The position numbers were made by a program, and so were the translations under genes. Shown here piece by piece: positions 33,710-43,890 of a stretch of 64,000 nt of DNA. The stretch's first letter is position 1. Each line of letters begins with the position of its first letter. The notes under the pieces were generated by a model. The model was not told where the DNA came from and did no database searches. It saw nothing but the letters and a program-made list of their open reading frames with translations. This DNA is from Escarpia spicata (taxonomy: Eukaryota; Annelida; Polychaeta; Sabellida; Siboglinidae), in the NCBI GenBank assembly GCA_963995525.1, contig OZ023218.1, positions 49,133,987 to 49,197,986 of the forward strand. Reading direction: 5' to 3'.

Positions 33710-33739
33710 GTACTGTTTCTGTGTTGAATCTATGCTGTG
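33680..33739. repeat. Perfect-arm palindrome at array inversion point
   Basis: At 33709/33710 the 52-bp array flips strand. CAACACAGAAACAGTAC, then the loop ATTGGTGGC, then GTACTGTTTCTGTGTTG form a hairpin whose arms can extend to about 90 bases with few mismatches, because a unit and three quarters follow in inverted orientation. Confidence 0.95.
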
Positions 33740-33801
33740 TTTCTTACTACACACCACCAACGTACTGTTTCTGTGTTGAAACTATGCTGTGTTTCTTACT
33801 A
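33710..33801. repeat. Inverted stub of 52-bp array (about 1.75 units)
   Basis: Reverse-complement units (GTACTGTTTCTGTGTTGAAT onward) ending at TTTCTTACTA, followed by non-repeat sequence. Confidence 0.97.
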
Positions 33802-34456
33802 GTTGTTATAATAAGGCGCGATTAATAAAAGGTTTATGAATTTTTTTCGCGGGTCGTAATTTTGGCGATAAATATTCTTATCTTCTCCACTAACAGAACT
33901 TTTCTAACAATTCGTTTGACTTCAGTCGATGAAATAGTAATAACTACTTTAGAATAGCGTTCAATTGTGCTACAGTTTTCTTTCGATGTATTAAAACTAC
34001 ATACAATTACGTAAAACACGACAGATTCAGCATCACTTTCGATCTAGTAAATTCGCTCGAGTTCTGGTTGACATCGCGTTACGCGTTATATGTCGCGTTG
34101 TATTGTCAGTTATTGGTGAATTCTTAAGTTCACACACTTAAAAGATGTGCATAACATTGAAAAGACTGCTACGATATTACAAAGAATTTTTAAATATTAT
34201 GGTCACCTCTAATTCTGGGAAAATCTCAACATGGGTCATTTCTCAAAACGTTTTTTCTCAATGTCTACAATTTGGTCTGATCCACGTGCGTGATGTCAGG
34301 TGTCATACCATTAGCCAATGAGCAACAGGGATTTCACGTCCATTGCTTGGGGCGGGGTAAAATTAACTCGATTGCCGATCCTAAGTAGACGAGTAGAGAA
34401 GTAATGTAGGGGTTTGACAGGCCGGGAATCAGCAAAATTTAGTAAATTTGCACACA
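33802..34456. other. Stretch with no recognised gene
   Basis: AT-rich sequence between the inverted array stub and R1 repeats. A 61-codon minus frame at 33834-34019 is unrecognised. Confidence 0.45.
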
Positions 34457-35036
34457 TTTGACGTTTGCGGGATGACACAATTTCGTACATTTATCATTTG
34501 ACGGTGTCTCTGTTTGATCGTCGCTCCACACCTACTGTCATGTCTCATTTTGACGGAGAGAAATTATTCTTTCAAAGAGTATATGACTCGTACATATAAA
34601 TGAAGTATTTACAGGGTCATTGTAACTGCGTTACTTTCGCGGTATTGCAAATCGAATATTCATCATTTCACGGTGACGTTGTTTGACCTTAGCCCCACTC
34701 GTACCATATCATATCTCATAAGCTGTCCAAAAATGTATGACTTGGCCATCTTGTAATTAAGTAAAATATATTTGCGACCATTGACATTTTAAGACAATTG
34801 CGGAAGCGCACAATTTCGAAAATTCATCATTTGACGGAGACCTTGTTCGACCTTGGATTCACGGTTATTGCACCACTTGGCAGCTCTACGACATGCCTCT
34901 TTGAGACGGGTAAATGTAGAGTTTTCATATGATATAAAATTTGAGAATGTGTATGTGTGGGGGAGTGCATTTAAATTGTTCCGATAGGTGGTTCTACCGC
35001 TCGCCTATTCGGGCAATAAAAATATTATTATTACAA
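34457..35036 (+). repeat. Three diverged R1 units in tandem with a conserved end
   Basis: Units start near 34457, 34620 and 34790. All contain an ATTTCG-ATTCATCATTTGACGG-like core, a CTTGTTTGACCTT-like block and a CACACCTACT/CACCACTTG block. The last ends with CCGCTCGCCTATTCGGGCAA and an ATTATTATT tail. The same CCGCTCGCCT end closes the R1 copy near 40410, so this is probably the element's 3' terminus. Confidence 0.75.
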
Positions 35037-35671
35037 TTATTATTAAATGGGCAAGTGGTTGCACATGTGCATGCATGCGCAGTACGCAAAAGTCTACTTC
35101 TAGCACGGTGCTACTCTTGGCCCATTACACCGGCATTGCCGTACTTTCCGGCGTAATGCGTCGGAGTGACATATTCCAGACAGTTCTTCGTGTTCTTTAT
35201 TTTCCTGTAACAAAAAAAATTCTAGTGTGCGTGTGGCTTGGCACACGTGATGAGTTCAGATGGTGTTGTCAGTCGATGTTCCCTCTACCGACCAATGGAA
35301 GAACCAAGTAATTCACACTAAAACAATATTGAAATGATTTCGGTTTTGGGTTTACTAGGTTCTGCACAATGTGTCTACAAGGTAACTTTATAATAATTAT
35401 TTGCAATGTAAGAACCCAGTAAATGCGGAATCGAAATATCCACTAGGGCAATCAAAAGTTAATTTAAATGAAATATGTTGTTTCTATGTATCACCACTAT
35501 AGAATAATGACAAGTTAATGTAAAAGGATAGAATATTAGTAGCTTTGACCTCGCAACAGCTATTGCCTGAGCTGTGTCTGTAACGGTGTTTCGCGTTTTT
35601 CTCAGAACTTATAATATGTGACGGTCTTTTTCATTTAACGGCAGTCCTATTGGACTACCAGCGAGAGAATT

Positions 35672-36003
35672 CATGTGGTGCAGTGGCAGTGGCTAGAGCT
35701 TTGAAATCTCAATCGAGAGAAACCAGGTTCGAATCCTGTGCGGCGGTGTCGAACCTTGGGCAAGTTCTTTCACTATACGTTGCTCCAGTTCACTCAGCTG
35801 TATGAATGAGTACCTGGCTATAGACAGCGGTGCATATTTGTGTACGAACAGTCTTCGCGCATTAATTGCAGCGTGGCTGGATGCTTCCCAGAGAAGTCGA
35901 GATGGTGTTCGAGTGAACAGGTCTGCTAGGGAGTAAAGTGTAAAGCGCTTTGAGCAGTCCTGAGGACTGAATACTGCGCTATATAAGAACTTACCTTTAT
36001 TTT
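35672..36003 (+). mobile_element. tRNA-derived SINE, copy 1
   Basis: The head shows RNA polymerase III-type boxes: GTGGCTAGAGC (A-box-like) and GGTTCGAATCC (B box, 35729-35739). A body with GTCGAACCTTGGGCAAGTTC and GAGTACCTGGCTATAGACAG follows. The tail AAAGCGCTTTGAGCAG...GCGCTATATAAGAACTTAC resembles the 3' end of the LINE at 57.65 kb. The copy at 50290-50625 shares the whole body. It depends on a LINE for copying. Confidence 0.9.
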
Positions 36004-36205
36004 ATATATCTATCACGTGAACTATTGCCTAGCAACTCTCCGTCAAGCTTCAAAAGTGGCTGATGCTAGTGCACGTATCGGTCATTCCGTCGTGTATTTG
36101 GTTAACAATTTGGTCCCAAATGGTTTTCGTTACAACAACTACCTAGGGTATAGTCGTTTAAGCATTGACTGCATGCCGAAGATATTGGTTTGTTTTTGTT
36201 TGTGT

Positions 36206-36970
36206 TGAAACAATGCTGTGTTTCTTACTACACGCCACCAACGTACTGTTTCTGTGTTGAAACTATGCTGTGTTTCTTACTACACGCCACCGACGTACTG
36301 TTTCTGTGTTGAAACTATGCTGTGTTTTTTACTTCACGCCACCAATGTACTGTTTCTGTGTTGAAACTATGCTGTGTTTCTTACTACACGCCACCGACGT
36401 ACTGTTTCTGTGTTGAAACTATGCTGTGTTTCTTACTACACGCCACCGACGTACTGTTTCTGTGTTGAAACTATGCTGTGTTTCTTACTACACGCCACCG
36501 ACGTACTGTTTCTGTGTTGAATCTTTGCTGTGTTTCTTACTACACGCCACCAACGTACTGTTTCTGTGTTGAAACTATGCTGTGTTTCTTACTATACGCC
36601 ACCGACGTACTGTTTCTGTGTTGAAACTATGCTGTGTTTCTTACTACACACCACCAACGTACTGTTTCTGTGTTGAAACTATGCTGTGTTTCTTACTACA
36701 CGCCACCGACGTACTGTTTCTGTGTTGAATCTATGCTGTGTTTCTTACTACACGCCACCGACGTACTGTTTCTGTGTTGAAACTATGCTGTATTTCTTAC
36801 TACACGCCACCGACGTACTGTTTCTGTGTTGAAACTATGCTGTGTTTCTTACTACACGCCACCGACGTACTGTTTCTGTGTTGAATCTTTGCTGTGTTTC
36901 TTACTACACTCCACCAACGTACTGTTTCTGTGTTGAAACTATGCTGTGTTTCTTACTACACGCCACCAAC
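36206..36970. repeat. 52-bp satellite array, right block, about 14.7 units, inverted
   Basis: The same unit as the left array but reverse-complemented (GTACTGTTTCTGTGTTGAAA...TACTACACGCCACCAAC). The left and right blocks point toward each other across about 2.4 kb. The right block ends at the DNA polymerase relic with no spacer. Confidence 0.98.
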
Positions 36971-38578
36971 CCCGTCGTTGAGCGCAGAAGTAAGCTCCTG
37001 GATGTCCGTCAACACGGCGAGGAAGGTGTCTTTGTTGATGTCGTTTTGGCGCTTGCTCAGCCCCTTCCTGTTATACTTGTCGACCGAGCCGAAGCAGTAG
37101 TATGTTTTGCTGCAGAGAGCGATCATCCCGCGACCGGACCACTCCTTGAAGAGTCCGGGCGTTCTCTTATCGTACTCCCGACGAGTCGCGCGACACTTAT
37201 TGTCAGCGGTGTCCCACGGTCATTCGGCGACCCGGCACTGTACGCAGGCCTCCTTATAAGCGTCGCAGCATTCCGATGGGAGCCACCTGCCTCTGTAACG
37301 GAAGTTGCGCTCTCGCTTGGAGGGGCCCACGAGGCCGTCCACGTGCGAGCCGGTAGGTGCGTGATAGGCGCTTACCTTGTCCTTACTGCAGTACTCGACG
37401 AGCGGTCGGGGTACGTACGAGTCGTTGAAATCGTAGTAGAATTCCTGCATTCTTAGCTTGGTATACTGGTACACGAAGAAGCCTATGTGGACGCGTAGAT
37501 GGTAAGTCGCGGTTCTCTTGTTCATTTGCGACGTAGAGTTGCCGGAAGCGGCAGTCGTTGGTCAAGGTAGACGCGCCGACGTTTGTGCAGAATTTGATGT
37601 CCCGGTACCGGTCGACCCGAGTGATCGTGCGAATGAAGCCACTGTTGCCCAAAAGCTTAATGGTGTCGGCGATGATGGCCTTGTCGGAGTTGGCGTCCCC
37701 CTCGCGCCGGGCCGTAGGCACCTAGTCGCCGAACCGACGGAAGCACGGCTTCGGAAAACGCGATCGACGACGAGACCATGCTAAAGATATCATTGCAGCT
37801 GCGGCGTGACGAGAAACATTCTACTGCCGAAGAAACCCCCCACGAACGTGCGTTGACGAAGGCTCATCAGGTCGCGGTCTTCGGCGTATCGACGCATTAC
37901 CGGGCTGAGATCGTAGGGTGTGATGTAGGTGTTCTTAAAAACGGGCTGCATATCGCCTAATCTAAAACGCAGGTCCACCGGAATGATGACGTCGCATTCG
38001 ACCAGGCCGAATAGGGTGCCCTCGCGCACAGTTTCGAGGAGATCTGCCTGCGTTAGTCGATTGCGCGACGAGGCAGCGTCGTCGGGGAAAGGTGGCACCG
38101 TCCGTTATTTGCTAGTCGCCCGCCACTCGCACTACCAAATCTCGACGAACGTGACGAACCGGCGAAGGTACCCCCGTGGTGGCGTTCGTCTCAGCGAAGA
38201 GCTCGGTCATGAGCGCACCGTTGACGCTGTTCTCGTCCTTTCCCAAGTACGGACAACCGTGGAAGAAGCACACATGGAACTAGTACGCCGTTCTCGTTTC
38301 TCGATAACAGCCGTCCACATGGCGCTTACCTACTCGTCTCTCCGGGCCGTTGAGTTGGTGGCGTATGACCTCTCCCGTTCGGGAGCTCTCCCACGATAGC
38401 CATTCCGTGGCCATGCGACCGTACCAGAGCTCCCGGTCTCTTCACGACGGCGCGTGTACCAGCCGGTCGGCATCTCCCGTGTCAAAGCCCTGAGGGACAG
38501 AGCGTTCGCTTCATAGCAGACTACAGACCGGCACGTCTGGGCGACGTCCTCCGCGTATTCGCCCTGCCGTAGCTTCCT
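36971..38578 (-). pseudogene. Family B DNA polymerase relic (protein-primed, DNA_pol_B_2 type)
   Basis: The stretch is GC-rich in an AT-rich region. Reading on the minus strand, the blocks are: YEANALSLRAL near 38480, a RHQLNGPERR block near 38340, the FFHGC block near 38270, ECDVIIPVDL and YAEDRDLMSLRQRTFVGGFF (about 37820-38000), KLLGNSGF near 37650, VDRYRDIKF and FRQLYV (about 37540-37620), YTKLRMQEFYYDF near 37445, and GLFKEWSGRGMIAL followed by KTYYCFG near 37070-37140. The blocks are in the usual order for this family but spread over several frames, with stops; the motif expected after FYYDF (D-T-D) is lost. Such polymerases occur in Polinton/Maverick elements and adintovirus-like integrants. 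It is a broken old copy; no capsid, ATPase, protease or integrase partner is visible. Confidence 0.85.
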
Positions 38579-38845
38579 GCATATAGTAGGTTAGACAACA
38601 TGTGATGTTATATTTTTACAGCATATTTTTGTTAATAGCAGGAATTCAGGCTAGATCCATCACACAAAGGATAGGAAAACAGATGTGTGTGGATGCCATC
38701 CTCGATTTTGAGGGTTATTTGAAGGTCACAAACTCAAACTTGTGTTAAAATAGTTTTATTAATTAATTGATATTCTTGTACACGCCGTTGCATAAAACCA
38801 ATTTGTACATGTATTGTCTGTGTTATCAGGTGCTGAACTTTGAAT
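38577..38845 (-). repeat. Dispersed 250-bp repeat, inverted copy
   Basis: Reverse complement of 6768-7021 with substitutions. On the minus strand it ends CTAACCTACTATATGCAG and polymerase-coding sequence starts at once. It therefore behaves like intron sequence with an acceptor, or marks a recombination joint. Confidence 0.85.
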
Positions 38846-39193
38846 TTTCTCTTAAATATATTGGATAATCTAATATAAAAACATGATTTCCTCAAATGTG
38901 TTTATCGCGTACACCAAATTTGTTTACACACCCAATTATTCTTTATAAACCTGTTTGTATATTTGTATAATCCACCTGTATATTCCTGTTAATATAGTGT
39001 TCATATTATTTATTACTTCACATGCATTTGGTCATTAACATGACGTGAAAGTCAAAGAACTTGCCTAACATGTAGTTAGGATGTTGAAGAAGAGAGGTGA
39101 CAATCGCAGATTAGAACTCTACTCGCAGCACAGTCGACCAACTGTCAGATGTTTTGAGGAAAAAGACAATTCATTATCTCATGGAGGAATCCA
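38846..39193. other. Stretch with no recognised gene
   Basis: AT-rich; no recognised coding signal. It separates the dispersed repeat from the transposon-protein fragment. Confidence 0.45.
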
Positions 39194-39530
39194 AATTGTA
39201 GGATCTAATTGACATACGTGAAAACTATGGAGATTATGCTGGACATCATCAGGGCTGAGAAGATTGGTAATTATATAGAATCTTTCGCTGAAATTATACA
39301 GTGGCTAACCATCTATGACCACACAAGCTATGCCCTCCCGATGGAGAACAGTCTCTCTATCAGATATGAAACACCACGAGAAGATAACACCATAGGCTCG
39401 TGCAGTATTTATTAAAGGATACTTTGTTGTGAAGAAAGCCAAAACGCGCTTCAACCAAGTGCCTGCTAATAAGGAAACGGAGCCAATTACTAGCACATGT
39501 AGTGTACAGAATGATATTATCGCTAATACA
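39194..39530 (+). pseudogene. Fragment of uncharacterised transposon-associated protein
   Basis: Plus frames read TMEIMLDIIRAEKIGNYIES and IIQWLTIYDHTSYAL (39219-39340). After a frame change comes FIKGYFVVKKAKTRFNQVPA near 39408. The same blocks, in the same order, occur in the minus-strand fragment at 14674-15656 and in unnamed multi-copy invertebrate proteins (MV-x-LLL-x-F-x-RA-x-R-x-GNW; W-x-x-YDH-x-NYARW; G-x-F-V-V-K...FNQVP). The NYARW block is decayed here. It is non-functional. Confidence 0.6.
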
Positions 39531-39999
39531 AAAAAACGAGCCAGTTCACCGACCAACCCTGTATTTTGAGTGGCATCCACATACATCTACAATAGGGGAT
39601 AGCCGCGTTCACACAGGCATTTTGACACATTCGTCCTTGTACACGTGTCGATATGAGATTATATATTCACAATCTGCCTGTATCCATTTTTTTTGCGTGT
39701 GCAATATGAAGTTGTAGGGTGGAGGGTGGGCTGGCATCGTCAGACCCAGAGTTGGATCCTGACAGGATCGACGGTCGTGACCAATTCCCTTGACAAGGAG
39801 CTGGTTGGTTCTGGAAAATTTGCAAGCTCGATGTCTTGACATGACCAGAAAAGGCTGATGTTGAATTCCTGTTAAAGCGTGGAAGCTGAGCAGGTTATCA
39901 TTCGCAGGTTGTGTACGTCTTTCAAATTGTATCTGGAAGTTCCAAGGGTGTAAGAAATCCAGCCGTACAAAGACATTGGACAGCTGTACCTTTAGTGTT
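39531..39999. other. Stretch with no recognised gene
   Basis: A 175-codon minus frame (39609-40136) overlaps an R1 copy and is not recognised; I treat it as chance. Confidence 0.4.
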
Positions 40000-40430
40000 G
40001 AGTTTATGTCACCTCCAATTGTGGCTATAGACATCGTTTCATGGTGACCTTGTTTTACCTTCACTCCACGCATACTGCACCACTTGATAGCTCCCCGTTG
40101 TATCCCATTTTTACGGGGAGAAAGTTGGCTTTTCAACGGTACATGACATTGCTATGAATATACGAGTAAAGTTGATATACGCAACCATTTATATTGTATG
40201 ACGTTTGCGGGATGACACAATTTCGAACATTTATCACGTGACGGTGACTCTGTTTGATCGTTGCATCACACCTACTCCACCAACTGACTGTTCCATGTCA
40301 TATCTAATTTTGGAGAGGAGAAATGGTTCTTTCACGAAATGATATGATATAATACTTGTGTGTGTAGGGGGGATTGAAACTCCTAAAGTAAAGCATTTTT
40401 GGGGGATTTGCCGCTCGCCTAGAAGGAATT
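40000..40430 (+). repeat. R1 dispersed repeat, two units plus end
   Basis: The first unit (about 40010-40150) is of the ACCTTGTTTTACCTTCACTC type. The second opens TTTGCGGGATGACACAATTT at 40206 and runs to the CCGCTCGCCT end near 40412. Confidence 0.8.
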
Positions 40431-41119
40431 ATCTTTGTTATCAGAGTAACATAAATAATAATAATAAATAACTTCTAACGCGCCAATATCCTCAGACAAT
40501 CCGAGCTCAGTGGCGAACCAGAACCAAAGGATTAAGCATTCTCGTACTCGTGTGATAGGCGAAAGTCGTCAACAAATGGATGGATGTGCTAGGAAACTAG
40601 GGAGGATAGACGATATTGAAAAGATAGGTTTTGAGGTGACAACTAAATGTAACAACATTTTCTGCTGATTTAACATTAACGGGAAGCGAATTCCATATAG
40701 TCGGCGCGGCAACTGAAAAAGCTCGAGTTCCAGCCTTTGTCTTAACTCTAGGCACAGATAGCAACTTCGAACTAGACGACCGAAGTTGTCTGGCTTGTCT
40801 AGCTGGTGTGAGCATTGAGTGTAAATAACTAGGTTGTTTGGATGAAAGGGCTTGGTAGGAGATTGTGCAGATCTTAAACATAATGCGTTATCGCACGGGG
40901 AGCCAATGCAGTGATTTTAGAAGTGGCACTGAGCGAGAGAATCGAGGAGATTGTGTGACTACCCTTGCTAAAAAAAATTGGACACGTTGTAGTTTTGCAA
41001 TATCCTTGATAGCAATAATATGAAGGAGGGAATTGCAATAATCTAATCTGCTGCTAACAAGAGCTGTTGCGGTAGTCTTCGCGACAGAATGCGACATATG
41101 TCGGCGAATGCGGCGAAGA

Positions 41120-42387
41120 TCACGGATATGATAAAAACAGCAACGGCGAACGTGATTTGCGCCATACACGTTCAAGATAGCGCCGGCGCTTTTTAGATTG
41201 TAGAATTTCAGGAGTCATCCATGGAGCATGTGGCTTTTGGGACACCCCTGACATAGATGTCAGGGGTGCATGTTTATTAAGTAAATATTTGAGTACCTGA
41301 CAGTACTGTCGACACAGATCTGACAGATGTTCTTTGGGGTTACTGGCGAGGTCGGATTTAAGGATGTCTGTCATTAATGCAGCGATGTCAATATTATGGA
41401 TCGGTCGGTAAAACTCATTGTGTTCGGACTCTACGGGAATTCTAGGAACTTTGAGATCAGCAATGACAGTGTAGTGGTCTGATAAACCATGTGAAGCAGT
41501 AGGTGTCTGAATATTGTTACAATCTGAACGGGTGATTAAGAGATCGAGCCAATGGCCATGTATGTGTGTTGAGAAAGTAACGTGTTGGTTCATGTCATAG
41601 GATGCCAGAATGTCATTAAATGTACTTGTTGTTGATGAAGGTGTGTCAAGATGAAGATTAAAATCACCGAGTATATACATTTCTGAATAAATAGTTGCCA
41701 GATTTTCAAGTAGATCCTGGAATTCTTCAAAGAAATGGGCAGGGTGTTTTGGAGGGCGATAAATGACACAAAATAAGCAGAGAAAGATGAATCGGAAATT
41801 TCGGCACAGATGGCCTCAAAGCTGGAGTAATCAGGGTTTGAATGCAAATTAACTTTGAACTATTTTGAGACGAGAAATCCAACACCACCACCTCACCCAA
41901 CTGAACGTGGGCGATGATGGAAGGTGACACTGGAAGGAGAAATGTCAGCAATGCATGCAGCTGTGTCATGTGGTCTGAGCCAGGTCTCAGTGACTGCAAG
42001 GATGTCTATTGTCTTGGAAGTTAATAAAACGGTAAGCGAGGCTGTTTTGTCTCGAATAGATCGAACGTTAGTGGTGGTTACTCGAATATTGCGCCCGATA
42101 GCAGGTCCAGGATTAAGACTTACATCTCCTGCTAGTAGTAAAATAATTGCCAATTTAAACGTTGGCTTAGAGCGGGGGATTGGCAGTAACTTTCTATTAA
42201 AGCAAAGATTAAGACGTGGCAAACTGTGAAGATGTGACAAGGAATTTTGTGTTCTCATGTACTGAATAATTGTTAAAATGACAGCCGACCGTTGGGGACT
42301 AAGTGGCTTGCACAGCGTAAGATCGTGACCTCTCGAAGCAGCAGAACAGGATAAAAATAAAACACACAATAAAAATGTTGGTGACAT
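41120..42387 (-). pseudogene. LINE ORF2 N-terminal region and endonuclease
   Basis: The frame starts at ATG 42387. Residues 1-19 (MSPTFLLCVLFLSCSAASR) look like a signal peptide. A second hydrophobic stretch (LAIILLLAGD) precedes a 2A-like motif at 88-95. The endonuclease then begins: RVTTTNVRSIRDKT, VTETWLRPHD, and in later frames MYILGDFNLHLDTPSS near 41660, HWLDLLITRSD and LSDHYTVIADL. The endonuclease would nick chromosomal DNA. Shifts near 41893, 41740 and 41600 break it. Confidence 0.88.
42103..42126 (-). other. 2A-like motif DVSLNPGP
   Basis: Residues 88-95 of the LINE frame read DVSLNPGP, preceded by LLLAG. Ribosome-skipping 2A peptides have D-(V/I)-E-x-N-P-G-P; here E is S. Non-LTR elements of other invertebrates are known to carry 2A sequences at this position, so the placement is right. 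Activity with serine is uncertain. Confidence 0.7.
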
Positions 42388-43089
42388 TGTCTTGGTGACA
42401 GTGTACTTTCCTCAAAATGGTGAATAATAAAATTATAATGTCTCATAAAAATAATAAATAATTGAAAATAATAAAATATTCTAAAACTGTATAATTGTAC
42501 TAAAAATAATGTAAAGTTATAGGTTATTAAAGATTGGGTTGGCGATAATCAATGGCAATATTACAGGTCGTAGGATTGTTCGCGCTCAGCAGGCCTGTGC
42601 GCGTAACAAGACGCTTAGTGCCCGTGTAAAGAAAAGTCAGAGGTCTTCACCCCCAGGACGATTCTGGCTATAAAAGAACGTCTTGTTGAAAAGACCTGTT
42701 AGTATATAGTTTATAAGGGGACTGCCCCTGCCTTAGTATGTTGTGTACGTAAGCCTGCTAGCGCGAAAATCAAATCGACCTGTATTATCGCCCAGATCAT
42801 TTAAGTACAAGATTTAACAGCGTTGGCGGTGACAATTTATAAAATGTTTGTTTAAGCAAACAGTGCAATACGTTGACACTAATTCTACACTAGTGTCACA
42901 GACAAAATTAAACGTTAGATTGCAAAAATGATTTTGAATTACGCAGTGACAAAAAAATAAAGAAGTACCACCTTACGCCACATAGCGACCAACCGAAATA
43001 AGCACACAATTAGCAACGAAAACATACCATATACATAAACACATCACATGTAGTATTACTGGTGTCACAAAGCAAGATTATATACTATA

Positions 43090-43890
43090 TACAGAAAAAA
43101 TGTCAGCATCACAGACAATGAAATGTCAGATGTTTACTCTACATTATAAATTAGCATAGCATGTGGCAGGAAGGTTTTCTTGTTCCTCTCTGTCTTTGCC
43201 ATTATCGTTCGCAATCTATGTTCTGATGGTAAAAGCTGAAGTAGGCAGTTAAGAGGATGACACTTATGTTTCAGGATGAATTTTACTTTGTTTAGAGCTT
43301 GATCATGATAAATTTGTTCCAGTGATGGTGGTACCTTTCCTATGATCTTTCTAGCAGTTAAAACTAATTTACCCAAGCTATCTTTCTCCTTCTTTGTGAA
43401 TCCTGAAAACCAGAGTTGGATGCCAGAGCTTAAGACACCTTCTGTTATAGATCACTTAAAGAGCGTCATGATGGTGTTGTCTACTTTAAACAAGAAGTGG
43501 AGCCTTTGGTGACCTTTCTTCACGGTAGACATAACATGTTCAGTCCAAGACAGGTCTGATGTTATTACTGTGCCCAAATACTTGTAAGATGTCTCTATCT
43601 CTACCTCTTGCCCACTTATACTGACTGGCTCATGGTTTGACTTATTTCTTGTGAAGTCGACAATCATTTCCTTTGTCTTGGCTACATTCATAGACAGTTT
43701 GTTATCTGTAGCCCAGCTTACAATTTTTTTCTATTTTTGCCCTGTAATCAGACTCATCCCATATCAATCAATATCAGACCACAGTTTGCCAGGTCATCGG
43801 CATATTTAACCATACCATTCTCATGGTGGGACACGCAATCAGAAATGTACAAGGGGTAGAGTACAGATGATAGAACAATAGAACACAGCC
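43090..43890 (-). mobile_element. LINE C-terminal fragment, minus strand
   Basis: The minus frames show a decayed KYADDL box near 43795, then MNVAKTKEMIVDFTRNKSN and SYKYLGTVITSDLSW (43565-43690), a short gap, and KLVLTARKIIGKVP followed by HPLNCLLQLLPSEHRLRT (43190-43370). This is the thumb and C-terminal region of a LINE family distinct from the others in the window. It is truncated at its 5' end and frameshifted. Confidence 0.85.

Larger units (their letters stand above)
40450..42720 (-). mobile_element. CR1/L2-like LINE, near-complete 5' end, core deleted
   Basis: The minus-strand element has a 5' leader (about 42400-42720), an ORF starting at 42387, a complete endonuclease spread over frames, and a C-terminal region with YHIRDLRRIRR, RLDYCNSLL, WNSLPVNVKSAE. 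A 3' UTR with a TTATTATTA tail ends near 40455. Between the pre-reverse-transcriptase helix (RRYLERVWRKSRS near 41190) and YHIRDLRRIRR (near 41120) the whole catalytic core is missing. It is the closest relative of 12681-13550. Confidence 0.92.

Noticed and set aside
35672..35750. tRNA gene
   Set aside because: A-box-like and B-box-like strings are present, but the segment has no full cloverleaf and continues into a SINE body found twice in the window.
36971..38578. A complete Polinton or virus genome
   Set aside because: Only the polymerase blocks are seen; no integrase, ATPase, protease or capsid genes were recognised nearby, and the polymerase is frameshifted.
39609..40136. 175-codon minus-strand frame with a FHALTG string
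   Set aside because: The string resembles the nuclease block by chance; the rest matches nothing, lacks the acidic motifs, and overlaps a non-coding R1 repeat.
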